Positions 1 through 7,058 of a stretch of 64,000 bases of DNA are shown piece after piece; position 1 is the first letter of the stretch, and each line of letters opens with the position of its first letter. The notes under the pieces were generated by a model. It was not told the origin of the DNA. It saw only the letters and a list, made by a program, of their open reading frames with translations, and made no database searches. Position numbers and translations under genes: made by a program. The stretch is from an uncultured Flavobacteriaceae bacterium (GTDB lineage: Bacteria; Bacteroidota; Bacteroidia; Flavobacteriales; Flavobacteriaceae), in the NCBI GenBank assembly GCA_947500585.1, contig CANMSN010000001.1, positions 186,001 to 250,000 on the forward strand, given 5' to 3'.

Positions 1-144
1 TTCAACTAATGCCTTTGAAGACCTTCCAAAACTATGAGAGGATGATGCATTTCCATAATTAACTTTCATAACTTCAGTTATGGCTAAAATTACTTCGTCA
101 CGTATTTGGGTAGTTGCAGCATTATCAAAATAAACCTGTTTCAT
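1..144 (-). CDS. Cysteine desulfurase (NifS/IscS family), N-terminal fragment
   Basis: The first 48 codons of a gene that runs off the left edge; the start codon is the ATG at 144. The fragment opens MKQVYFDNAATT and continues with GNASSSHSFGR. Both are hallmark N-terminal motifs of class V aminotransferase-fold cysteine desulfurases, which are PLP enzymes releasing sulfur from cysteine for Fe-S cluster or tRNA thiolation. The catalytic Lys and Cys lie outside the window, so NifS, IscS and CsdA-like subtypes cannot be separated. A good Bacteroidetes promoter lies just upstream. Confidence 0.85.
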   Translation of the reverse strand, partial: MKQVYFDNAATTQIRDEVILAITEVMKVNYGNASSSHSFGRSSKALVE

Positions 145-161
145 TTAGTTGTTTTGGAACA

Positions 162-191
162 CAAAAATACTTGAAATAAAATTATTATCAA
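162..191 (-). promoter_or_regulatory. Promoter of the cysteine desulfurase gene
   Basis: On the minus strand TATTTTTG (169 to 162) matches the Bacteroidetes -7 consensus TAnnTTTG. A TTG (191 to 189) lies exactly 19 nt upstream, matching the -33 element. The start codon is at 144, giving a leader of roughly 10-15 nt. Confidence 0.6.
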
Positions 192-219
192 TATGCTACG
201 TTATAAATAACAATTCTAT

Positions 220-227
220 TATTTTTG
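220..227 (+). promoter_or_regulatory. -7 promoter element of the lipoprotein gene
   Basis: TATTTTTG matches TAnnTTTG. No convincing -33 TTG is visible at the right spacing. It lies 19 nt before the ATG at 246, which favours that ATG over the in-frame TTG at 225, because the TTG would overlap the promoter itself. Confidence 0.5.
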
Positions 228-245
228 TCTCAAAACACAAGTACA

Positions 246-1121
246 ATGCGCAAGTCCTTTTTTCTTTTTTTAATATCAAGTTTTGTCTTAATCTATTCTT
301 GTGATGATGGCGATGTTATTACATTTGAACTTGATTTTGAAGAAACTTTTGAGGCTTGTGAAGGCGTTGATGATTTAGTTTTTTATAAAATAAAAGAAGA
401 CCCTTCTGAGTCTTTATCAATTTTAATTAGCAACTATTCTCTTGAAGACATTTTAGAAGTAGGTGATGATAATACATTTAGTGAAACAGTATCAGCCACA
501 TTATATTATAGAACTTACAGTGATATAACATTACCCTCCGATTTATTTTGCAGCGATATTCCTTCAAATACAACCATTAACGTAGATGAAAACGATGGAG
601 TAACTGTAGAAATAAGTACGACTCTAATAGAAGATGACAACGATGGTGTTTTGACAAGTTTAGAATTTGACGGAGATACTGACGGCGATGGTTTAGATGA
701 TTATATTGATGCTGATGACGATGGTGATAATATTTTAACAGCAGATGAAAACCCAGATCCTAATGGCGATGGCGATTTAAGTGATGCTCAAGATACAGAT
801 GGTGATGGCATTCCTGATTACTTAGATAATGATGATGATAATGATGGTGTTTTAACGCAAGATGAAGAAAGCATATCACAAGACAACAATCCTGCAAACG
901 ATATAACAAATAGTGATGTTGGAGCAGATTATTTGAATCCTGCCGTAAAAGAAAGTTTTTCTGCTACTTCATATAGAACGCATACTATTTCACAAACTTA
1001 CTTAGTTATTTTAACTGTCACAAATATAAGTCTTTCAACACTCTCTCAGGACGAGTTAGATTTCGGGATTTTAGATGATCCTATCTTATCTGATTCCAGA
1101 ACGGTTACTCCGGATTTTTAA
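246..1121 (+). CDS. Secreted lipoprotein with Asp-rich Ca-binding repeats
   Basis: A 291-residue protein with a lipoprotein signal peptide (hydrophobic run ending in IYSC), so it is probably anchored in the outer membrane or periplasm. The middle (about residues 130-220) holds Asp/Gly-rich repeats such as DTDGDGLDDYIDADDDGD and DTDGDGIPDYLDNDDDNDG. These resemble thrombospondin type-3 or dockerin-like Ca-binding loops. I do not recognise a catalytic domain. The ATG at 246 is chosen because it puts the signal peptide at the N terminus and follows a promoter element. It converges with the Smr gene, whose stop is 8 bp away. Function unknown. Confidence 0.75.
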   Translation: MRKSFFLFLISSFVLIYSCDDGDVITFELDFEETFEACEGVDDLVFYKIKEDPSESLSILISNYSLEDILEVGDDNTFSETVSATLYYRTYSDITLPSDLFCSDIPSNTTINVDENDGVTVEISTTLIEDDNDGVLTSLEFDGDTDGDGLDDYIDADDDGDNILTADENPDPNGDGDLSDAQDTDGDGIPDYLDNDDDNDGVLTQDEESISQDNNPANDITNSDVGADYLNPAVKESFSATSYRTHTISQTYLVILTVTNISLSTLSQDELDFGILDDPILSDSRTVTPDF

Positions 1122-1128
1122 TAAACAC

Positions 1129-1698
1129 CTAATTGTTGGGTGTATTTTGATAAATATAAACTTCGGTAGCGCCCAATCCATACTTTTGGTAATTAGCATC
1201 ATAAAATTTGATATTATCGTAGCGTCCAAATAAGTATTCTAACTCTAGTTTAAGGACACCTTCGCCAACACCATGAATAAAAACAATTTTCTGAATACGT
1301 TTAGAAATTGCAAAATCTAATTGACGTCTCGCTGTGTCTAATTGTAAGGTTAACATATCATGGTTACTCATACCTTTTGGAGATTTTACTAATTGATTAA
1401 TATGTAAATCTACCTCCATAGTAGGTTCATACCTATCTTTTGCTTTAATACGTTTTTGTTGCTTCCGCTTTGGTTGTTCTTTTTCAGAAATAACACTATT
1501 AATATTAGAATTAGCAAACAACTCCGTATTTAATGAATTTTTAGATTCTTGAATAACGAGTTCATTAGATTCAAAATCTAATAAAAAACCATCTTCTGTT
1601 TCAATAGAAATTGTATCGTTAACGATGTTTTTTATAACACCAGATAAATTTTCATCTAAAACACTCACATAATCGCCAACTTTAAAATTCATATTCAA
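1129..1698 (-). CDS. Smr domain protein (DUF2027-type N terminus)
   Basis: A 189-residue protein. The C-terminal half (about residues 95-185) is an Smr domain: VDLHINQL followed by the nucleic-acid-binding IVFIHGVGEGVLK motif. The N-terminal 60 residues (KVGDYVSVLDENLSGVIKNI...) look like a small KOW/SH3-like barrel, the DUF2027 arrangement common in Bacteroidetes. Smr domains bind or nick DNA or RNA. Such proteins are often mislabelled MutS2, but there is no MutS ATPase here. The start overlaps the stop of the upstream small membrane gene by 4 nt (ATGA), so the two form an operon. Confidence 0.85.
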   Translation of the reverse strand: MNMNFKVGDYVSVLDENLSGVIKNIVNDTISIETEDGFLLDFESNELVIQESKNSLNTELFANSNINSVISEKEQPKRKQQKRIKAKDRYEPTMEVDLHINQLVKSPKGMSNHDMLTLQLDTARRQLDFAISKRIQKIVFIHGVGEGVLKLELEYLFGRYDNIKFYDANYQKYGLGATEVYIYQNTPNN

Positions 1699-1883
1699 TT
1701 CGTTTCATCACTATCAGAAGCTTCATCTTTTTTACTGGGAATTGTTTTAGAAATTCTGTAAACACCAATCATTAATAAAACAATACCTCCTATTAAAATA
1801 TATTGATTTTGGTCATCTTCGGCTTTAGAGTATATAGCCACTACTGCTCCTATTAATATTAAAATATAGTTTAAATATTTCAT
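1695..1883 (-). CDS. Small two-helix membrane protein
   Basis: A 62-residue protein with two predicted membrane helices (about residues 4-18 and 27-43) and a charged tail KKDEASDSDETN. It is translationally coupled to the downstream Smr gene by an ATGA overlap. No family recognised. The overlap and the membrane hairpin pattern suggest a real gene, but its role is unknown. Confidence 0.65.
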   Translation of the reverse strand: MKYLNYILILIGAVVAIYSKAEDDQNQYILIGGIVLLMIGVYRISKTIPSKKDEASDSDETN

Positions 1884-2008
1884 TTGACAATTTTAAAATA
1901 AGAATACTAAATTACGTTAAAAAAACAGATTTATTTAAATTTTGATCAATCCAAAAATACCTTTAAGTAGCGAAATCTAATTTTTACTATTTTAGCTAAA
2001 TAATATAG

Positions 2009-2299
2009 ATGTATATGCAGACTGCGGAAGAGTACATGTTACCTTGCCTAAACAAAAAACTTTTTGGAATAGATTGTATGGGTTGTGGTATGCAACGATC
2101 CGTAGCGTTAATTTTTCAAGGTGAATTTATTGCTGCTTTTAATATGTATCCAGCGATTTATAGCTTAATAGCACTATTTATATTTATTCTCATAAATTTT
2201 TTCTTTAAATTTAAACATTCAAATAAAATAATTGGTATACTTGCTATATTATCAGTATCAACAATTATAATAAGTTACTTAATTAAAATAATTAATTAA
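2009..2299 (+). CDS. DUF2752 membrane protein
   Basis: A 96-residue protein matching DUF2752, with the diagnostic segment LFGIDCMGCGMQRS (the usual form is GIDCPGCGxTRA) followed by two membrane helices. In Bacteroidetes these small proteins are commonly next to a CCC-motif membrane protein, as here 9 nt downstream. The CxxCG motif could bind metal or form disulfides; the function is not established. A second ATG two codons downstream (2015) is also possible. Confidence 0.8.
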   Translation: MYMQTAEEYMLPCLNKKLFGIDCMGCGMQRSVALIFQGEFIAAFNMYPAIYSLIALFIFILINFFFKFKHSNKIIGILAILSVSTIIISYLIKIIN

Positions 2300-2308
2300 A
2301 ACTATCAC

Positions 2309-2632
2309 ATGGAACAACAAAAACTAAATCCAACACTCGTTTATGTATTAGCAATTTTGGGTCTTTTATGCTGCTGTATGGGCGGTTTTGGCTTTATATT
2401 AGCAGGAATTGCATTCTTTATTGCTCATAGTAAATTAAACGCTGCTAAATTAAACCCAGAAAACTATGAAGCTGGAAGTATTAAAGCTATGAATACCGCA
2501 AAGACTGTTGCTTTAATTATTTTAATAATTAATATTCTTTATTTAATCTATACAATTTATCAAATTTCTACTGTTGGATGGGATCAAATTATGGAACAGT
2601 CTAGAGAAATGATGGAACAATATCAAAACTAA
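2309..2632 (+). CDS. CCC-motif membrane protein
   Basis: A 107-residue protein with two membrane helices flanking a conserved loop. The first helix carries the triple cysteine LLCCCMGGFGFILAG that names the family. The tail is acidic and Met/Glu/Gln-rich. It is in one operon with the DUF2752 gene (9-nt gap) and is followed by a strong bidirectional terminator. Topology resembles CD225/dispanin-type small membrane proteins; Cys acylation is possible but not shown. Confidence 0.8.
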   Translation: MEQQKLNPTLVYVLAILGLLCCCMGGFGFILAGIAFFIAHSKLNAAKLNPENYEAGSIKAMNTAKTVALIILIINILYLIYTIYQISTVGWDQIMEQSREMMEQYQN

Positions 2633-2657
2633 ATAATACTTTAGATTTAAAACATCT

Positions 2658-2699
2658 AGTCATAAAAAAAGCGACCACTTGGTCGCTTTTTTTATGACT
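2658..2699. terminator. Bidirectional terminator between CCC-motif gene and rocD
   Basis: A GC-rich hairpin (AAGCGACC-ACTT-GGTCGCTT) lies inside a fully symmetrical sequence with A and T runs on both sides (AGTCATAAAAAAAGCGACC / mirror). It works in both directions and separates two convergent genes. Confidence 0.9.
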
Positions 2700-2714
2700 G
2701 AAAAATTAAACTAT

Positions 2715-3992
2715 TTATTCAAATTCTTTTAACGTGTTTATTATTATTGATACACAATCTAATAATTGCGCTTCAGTCATAACTAGCGGAGGTGCAAAAC
2801 GAATAATATTACCATGAGTAGGTTTTGCCAACAAACCATTATCGCGTAATGCTAAACAAATATTCCATGCGGTATCACTGTCTTCATCGTCATTTATAAC
2901 TATAGCATTTAATAAGCCTTTTCCTCTTACTAATTTTACAATATTACTTTTTGCTATGTATTTATTTAATTCACTTCTAAATAATTCGCCTAAAACAAAG
3001 GCATTTTCGGCTAGGTTTTCATCTCTTACAACTTCTAAAGCAGCTATAGCAACTGCGGCGGCAATAGGATTTCCGCCAAAAGTACTTCCATGATTACCTG
3101 GTTTTATAACGTTCATTACATTATTATTAGCTAAAACAGCAGACACAGGATAAACGCCTCCACTTATAGCTTTTCCAAGAATTAAAACATCTGGTTTTAC
3201 ATCTGGTGTATCTGAGCAGTTTTTGTTTTCACAACTACAGTTTCCACAAGTAGCTAATAAACGTCCTGTACGCGCAATACCAGTTTGAACTTCGTCTGCA
3301 ATAAATAATACATTATATTGCTCACATAGTGCTTTTGCTTCTATTAAATAATTATCACTTGGCACATAAACACCGGCTTCTCCTTGAATAGGTTCAACTA
3401 AAAATCCGGCTACATTAGGGTTGTTTTTTAAAGTGTCTTCTAAAGCCTTTAAATTGTTGTATTCAATTTTAATAAATCCTTTTGTATATGGCCCGAAATT
3501 TTCGCGAGCTACAGGGTCGTTTGAAAATGAAATAATAGTTGTCGTTCTTCCATGGAAGTTATTTTCACAAACAATAATTTCTGCTTCATTTTCATGAATT
3601 CCTTTTATCTCATATGCCCATTTTCTACAAATTTTTAAAGCGGTTTCAACAGCTTCAGCACCTGTATTCATTGGCAACAACTTATCAAATCCGAAAAACT
3701 CGCAGGCAAATTTTTCGTATTTACCAAGCATATCATTATGAAATGCTCTGGATGTTAACGTTAAAGTTTGTGCCTGTTGCACCATAGCATTAACAATTTT
3801 TGGGTGACAATGCCCTTGGTTTACGGCAGAATAAGCAGATAAAAAATCATAATATTGTTTTCCATCTACATCCCAAACATATACACCTTCTCCCCTATTT
3901 AATACTACAGGTAACGGATGGTAATTGTGTGCACCATACTTGTTTTCTAAATCGATCGCTTTTTGCGAAGTTAATTGGTTTAAAATTGCCAT
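2715..3992 (-). CDS. rocD: Ornithine aminotransferase (ornithine-oxo-acid transaminase)
   Basis: A 425-residue class III PLP aminotransferase converting ornithine and 2-oxoglutarate to glutamate semialdehyde and glutamate, linking arginine and proline metabolism. Motifs: YGAHNYHPLPVVL, MNTGAEAVETALK, LFIADEVQTG, and the PLP lysine in LILGKAISGG (about Lys274). Unusual: just before that lysine an inserted segment carries four cysteines, CGNCSCENKNC (about residues 249-259). The start is set at ATG 3992 (MAILNQ). A longer reading begins at a TTG inside the predicted leader hairpin and adds 11 unlikely residues. It has its own promoter and a structured leader. Confidence 0.93.
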   Translation of the reverse strand: MAILNQLTSQKAIDLENKYGAHNYHPLPVVLNRGEGVYVWDVDGKQYYDFLSAYSAVNQGHCHPKIVNAMVQQAQTLTLTSRAFHNDMLGKYEKFACEFFGFDKLLPMNTGAEAVETALKICRKWAYEIKGIHENEAEIIVCENNFHGRTTTIISFSNDPVARENFGPYTKGFIKIEYNNLKALEDTLKNNPNVAGFLVEPIQGEAGVYVPSDNYLIEAKALCEQYNVLFIADEVQTGIARTGRLLATCGNCSCENKNCSDTPDVKPDVLILGKAISGGVYPVSAVLANNNVMNVIKPGNHGSTFGGNPIAAAVAIAALEVVRDENLAENAFVLGELFRSELNKYIAKSNIVKLVRGKGLLNAIVINDDEDSDTAWNICLALRDNGLLAKPTHGNIIRFAPPLVMTEAQLLDCVSIIINTLKEFE

Positions 3993-4098
3993 TTTAAAAA
4001 ATTTAAATAATTGAAAAATATGCAATTCCTTCTGTACCTTTATTCTTTCGAAGAGTCTCGAAAATTCAGCGTGGGAGAGAAATCATCCCTAGGAATTA
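3993..4098 (-). ncRNA. Candidate structured 5' leader of rocD
   Basis: On the minus strand TGTAATTCCT (4100 to 4091) can pair over 10 bp, including one G-U, with AGGAATTGCA (4030 to 4021). It encloses two hairpins: GGGA/TCCC with a 9-nt loop, and TTTCGA/TCGAAA with a 6-nt loop plus a flanking U-G pair. The three-way-junction shape and position directly before rocD suggest a cis-regulatory RNA. The predicted start site (about 4093) would trim the outer pairs of the closing stem to roughly 5-7 bp. It matches no riboswitch class I can recognise. This is inference from base pairing only. Confidence 0.35.
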
Positions 4099-4129
4099 CA
4101 AAATTAGTGAATTTTTAATGGCTTACAAA
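4099..4129 (-). promoter_or_regulatory. rocD promoter (TTTG-N19-TAATTTTG)
   Basis: On the minus strand TTTG (4129 to 4126), a spacer of exactly 19 nt, then TAATTTTG (4106 to 4099). This is a full match to the Bacteroidetes -33/-7 consensus and the best promoter in the window. It would start transcription near 4093, about 100 nt before the rocD ATG. Confidence 0.75.
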
Positions 4130-4135
4130 GAAATC

Positions 4136-4522
4136 TTATTCAGACATCCTACCAGATAATGAAGATACTTGCAGTTCTAATCGTTTAATCTCTCTAATTA
4201 ATGCATTCTTGTGCATTTGCATCCACATATATATTTTTAACATACTCATAGTTAGAAAACATAATATAACGCCACCAACCCATAAAATTAAATCATTAGT
4301 CTTTTCAACATCAAATGTTTGGATGATACAATAAATAAGCAACCCAAAAACCAGAGTATTCATAACATTCATAATTAATACCAACCACGAGTTTTTACCC
4401 CTAAACAAGCCTCCCAACATTTGAAATAGGTTTTGTTCCTCTAACTCATCGTAAAACTTTGCTTCTTCTTGAGTTAATGTTTCTTTAATTAATTTGTCGA
4501 TGTCTTCCATTTTATTTTTCAT
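4136..4522 (-). CDS. DUF6768-like membrane protein, sigma-factor partner
   Basis: A 128-residue protein with an acidic N terminus (MEDIDKLIKETLTQEEAKFY), two membrane helices (about residues 45-65 and 78-95) and a basic, coiled tail. It resembles the DUF6768 family. It starts 5 nt after the ECF sigma gene stop, so it is in the same operon. The cytoplasmic N terminus plus membrane hairpin and sigma linkage suggest an anti-sigma-like or co-regulated role; that is inference. It lacks zinc-finger and FecR motifs. Confidence 0.7.
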   Translation of the reverse strand: MKNKMEDIDKLIKETLTQEEAKFYDELEEQNLFQMLGGLFRGKNSWLVLIMNVMNTLVFGLLIYCIIQTFDVEKTNDLILWVGGVILCFLTMSMLKIYMWMQMHKNALIREIKRLELQVSSLSGRMSE

Positions 4523-4527
4523 AATTT

Positions 4528-5070
4528 CTACGTTTTTAGTATTAATTTTAATTTTTCTCTAGCGAGAAATAATCTAGATTTCACAGTCCCAACAGATATA
4601 TTTAAAATATCTCCTATTTCTTTTAATGAGTAATCTTGGATATAAAATAGCTTAATTACTTTTTGTTGATGTTCTGGAAGTTTTTTAATAGTTTTTAATA
4701 ATCTATGTTTTAATATTTCTAAATTGTTTTCTTCTTCAATTTCAAATACTTTTTGTTCATATTTATAAACCTCATCTTTAATACTATTTCGATTTTTAGC
4801 ATTAACAACATCTATAGATTTATTGTAAACAATACGTAACGCCCAACTCTCAAAGCTATTTGGATCTTTTAATCCTCCTATTTTATTGATTATGGTATTC
4901 CAACTATCTTGAGCCACATCTTTAGCAACATCGCTGTCTTTAACTATCCAAAAAGCTTTTTTACAAAATAGTTTATGCCATCGCTTAACCAATAAATTCA
5001 AAGCCCCTACATTTCCAGTTTGGTATTCCAAAACTAACTCTCCATCAAGTTTACGCTGCTCTTTGTTCAT
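4528..5070 (-). CDS. ECF-type RNA polymerase sigma factor
   Basis: A 180-residue sigma-70 family protein. Region 2 is visible as KKAFWIVKDSDVAKDVAQDSWNTIINKIGGLKDPNSFESWALRIVYNKSID. Region 4 is visible as LPEHQQKVIKLFYIQDYSLKEIGDILNISVGTVKSRLFLAREKLK, a helix-turn-helix with the typical SVGTVKSRL segment. It redirects RNA polymerase to a small regulon. It is the first gene of an operon with the small membrane protein. No autoregulated promoter could be recognised. Confidence 0.88.
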   Translation of the reverse strand: MNKEQRKLDGELVLEYQTGNVGALNLLVKRWHKLFCKKAFWIVKDSDVAKDVAQDSWNTIINKIGGLKDPNSFESWALRIVYNKSIDVVNAKNRNSIKDEVYKYEQKVFEIEEENNLEILKHRLLKTIKKLPEHQQKVIKLFYIQDYSLKEIGDILNISVGTVKSRLFLAREKLKLILKT

Positions 5071-5192
5071 TTACAATATCCAACTTTACTTTAAAGACAT
5101 TAAAAAAAGTAAAAGGTTCATTTTATTTTTTTAAAAAGTGAAATTCCATTAAAGTTAATAGAAATAAAATGATATTTATTTGATGTGATTAT

Positions 5193-5200
5193 TACTTTTG
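5193..5200 (+). promoter_or_regulatory. -7 promoter element of rlmD
   Basis: TACTTTTG matches TAnnTTTG but ends only 4 nt before the ATG at 5205. Transcription would start at or next to the start codon, giving a leaderless or nearly leaderless mRNA. No -33 TTTG at 19 nt. Confidence 0.5.
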
Positions 5201-5204
5201 CAAC

Positions 5205-6617
5205 ATGTCTAGAAAAAAAGCAAGAAAACAAGTTTTTGAAAATGTTGAAGTTATTGATGCTGGTGCTAAAGGCAAAACTATAGCTAAAGCACCTGACGGG
5301 AAAATCATTTTTCTACCTAACGCAGTTCCTGGTGATGTTGTTGACGTACAAACCTTTAAAAAGCGAAAAGCTTATTATGAAGGGAAAGCTACCGTTTTTC
5401 ATAAACTATCAGACAAAAGAACAAAGCCAGCTTGTGAGCATTTCGGGACTTGTGGTGGTTGCAAATGGCAAGACATGGCCTATGAACACCAATTGTTTTA
5501 CAAACAAAAAGAAGTAACTAATAACTTAACACGGATTGGACATATAGAATTACCAGAAGTAACTCCTATTTTAGGTGCAGAAAATCAGTATTTCTACAGA
5601 AATAAAATGGAGTTTTCTTTTAGTGATAGCCGTTGGTTAACACTTGAAGAAATTCAATCTGATAAAGATTTAGGAGATAAAAACGCTCTTGGTTTTCACA
5701 TCCCTGGTATGTGGGACAAAATTTTAGATTTAAATAAATGCCACCTTCAAGCTGCCCCTTCAAACGCTATTAGAAATGCTGTTAAACAGTTTGCTATTGA
5801 AAACAATTTAGAATTCTTTAATACCAGAAACCAAATCGGTTTATTGCGTACTATGATGATTAGAACATCTAGCACAGGAGACATTATGGTAATGATTCAG
5901 TTTTTTAAAGAAGATAAAACTAAGCGTGAATTAATACTCGATTTTATTGCTGACACCTTTCCACAAATAACTTCTTTACAATACGTTATTAACGGAAAAG
6001 CGAACGATACTATTTACGATCAAGATGTGGTTTGCTATAAAGGAGCAGATCATATTTTTGAGGAGATGGAAGGTTTAAAGTTTAAAATAAATGCCAAATC
6101 GTTCTATCAAACCAACTCAGAGCAAGCTTTTGAACTCTATAAAATAACTCGCGATTTTGCTGGACTAACAGGAAACGAATTGGTTTACGATTTATATACA
6201 GGTACTGGTACTATTGCGCAATTTGTTTCAAAACAAGCTAAAAAAGTTATTGGTGTAGAAGCTGTTCCTGATGCTATTACAGCAGCTAAAGAAAATGCAC
6301 AATTAAATAACATTAATAACGTTGAATTCTTTGTTGGCGACATGAAAAATGTTTTTAATACAGAATTTATTAAAACCCACGGAGAGCCTGATGTTATAAT
6401 TACCGACCCACCTCGTGATGGCATGCATAAAGACGTCGTACAACAAATATTAAATATAGCACCAAAAAAGGTAGTTTATGTAAGTTGTAATAGTGCGACT
6501 CAAGCACGAGATTTAGCTTTAATGGATGCACAATATAAAGTAACAAAAACCCAAGCAGTAGATATGTTTCCACAGACATTTCATGTGGAAAATGTAGTAT
6601 TACTTGAAAAGCGTTAA
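5205..6617 (+). CDS. rlmD: 23S rRNA (uracil-5-)-methyltransferase RlmD
   Basis: A 470-residue TrmA/RumA-family SAM-dependent methyltransferase. Layout: N-terminal TRAM-like domain (1-65); [4Fe-4S] cysteines at about C77, C83 and C86 (ACEHFGTCGGC) with a fourth in DLNKCHLQ; SAM-binding LVYDLYTGTGTIAQF; IITDPPRDGMH; catalytic nucleophile Cys428 in YVSCNSATQARDL; and C-terminal HVENVVLLEK with the general-base Glu. All key residues are present, consistent with m5U at position 1939 (E. coli numbering). Bacteroidetes often carry more than one paralogue, so the exact target base is inferred. Confidence 0.92.
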   Translation: MSRKKARKQVFENVEVIDAGAKGKTIAKAPDGKIIFLPNAVPGDVVDVQTFKKRKAYYEGKATVFHKLSDKRTKPACEHFGTCGGCKWQDMAYEHQLFYKQKEVTNNLTRIGHIELPEVTPILGAENQYFYRNKMEFSFSDSRWLTLEEIQSDKDLGDKNALGFHIPGMWDKILDLNKCHLQAAPSNAIRNAVKQFAIENNLEFFNTRNQIGLLRTMMIRTSSTGDIMVMIQFFKEDKTKRELILDFIADTFPQITSLQYVINGKANDTIYDQDVVCYKGADHIFEEMEGLKFKINAKSFYQTNSEQAFELYKITRDFAGLTGNELVYDLYTGTGTIAQFVSKQAKKVIGVEAVPDAITAAKENAQLNNINNVEFFVGDMKNVFNTEFIKTHGEPDVIITDPPRDGMHKDVVQQILNIAPKKVVYVSCNSATQARDLALMDAQYKVTKTQAVDMFPQTFHVENVVLLEKR

Positions 6618-6647
6618 AAGTTTATTCGTTTATAAAAAAGTTTATAG

Positions 6648-7043
6648 GTTTATTTGTTTAAGATGAAAATATATTCATTTCAAAAATTAGAAGTTTGGAA
6701 GGAATCTATAGAATTAGTAAAGTATTTCTATAAAATCACTAATGTCTTTCCTTCTGAAGAAAAATTTGGTTTAGTAAGTCAATTAAGAAGCTCATCGGTT
6801 TCAATTTCATCAAATCTATCTGAAGGAACTTCAAGAAACACAAATAAAGATAAAGCTCATTTTACAACAATGGCTTTCAGTTCTGCCATGGAAGTGTTAA
6901 ATCAATTAATAATTTCAAAAGAATTAAATTTTATTTCTGAAAATGATTATATATTAGTCAGAAATAAACTTGAAAAAATAACCAATATGTTAAATGCTTT
7001 GAGAAAAACTCAATTAAACGCATAACCAGATAAACAAATAAAC
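6648..7043. repeat. 13-bp perfect inverted repeat bracketing the four-helix-bundle gene
   Basis: GTTTATTTGTTTA (6648-6660) and its exact reverse complement TAAACAAATAAAC (7031-7043) flank the 363-bp gene. The left side also holds related copies (GTTTATTCGTTTAT, GTTTATAGG). Nothing else between the flanks is unaccounted for, so the gene plus repeats look like one discrete unit. Confidence 0.65.
6663..7025 (+). CDS. Four-helix-bundle protein (23S rRNA intervening-sequence type)
   Basis: A 120-residue protein of the TIGR02436/S23 family, with the typical pattern FQKLEVWKESIELV...LVSQLRSSSVSISSNLSEGTSR and helices to the end. Relatives are encoded in intervening sequences of 23S rRNA genes in some bacteria, and as scattered single genes in Bacteroidetes. 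Function is poorly known; they pentamerise and some bind nucleic acid. The ATG at 6663 fits the family start; an upstream TTG at 6654 lies inside the left inverted repeat. It sits between rlmD and a conserved lipoprotein gene and looks like an insertion. Confidence 0.85.
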   Translation: MKIYSFQKLEVWKESIELVKYFYKITNVFPSEEKFGLVSQLRSSSVSISSNLSEGTSRNTNKDKAHFTTMAFSSAMEVLNQLIISKELNFISENDYILVRNKLEKITNMLNALRKTQLNA

Positions 7044-7058
7044 AACATTTAAATATTA

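Noticed and set aside
3993..4025. Longer rocD start at TTG 4025
   Set aside because: It would put the start inside the predicted leader stem and add an 11-residue Phe/Lys-rich extension not seen in the family; ATG 3992 fits.
4024..4097. Possible tRNA: 74 nt with a 7-bp acceptor-like stem AATTCCT/AGGAATT
   Set aside because: No T-loop consensus (TTCRANY), no GG in a D-loop and no anticodon loop of normal size on either strand. The position directly before rocD fits a leader RNA better.
6654..7043. Possible insertion sequence around the four-helix-bundle gene
   Set aside because: No transposase, no target-site duplication seen, and the encoded protein belongs to a known non-transposase family. 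Kept only as a flanked unit.
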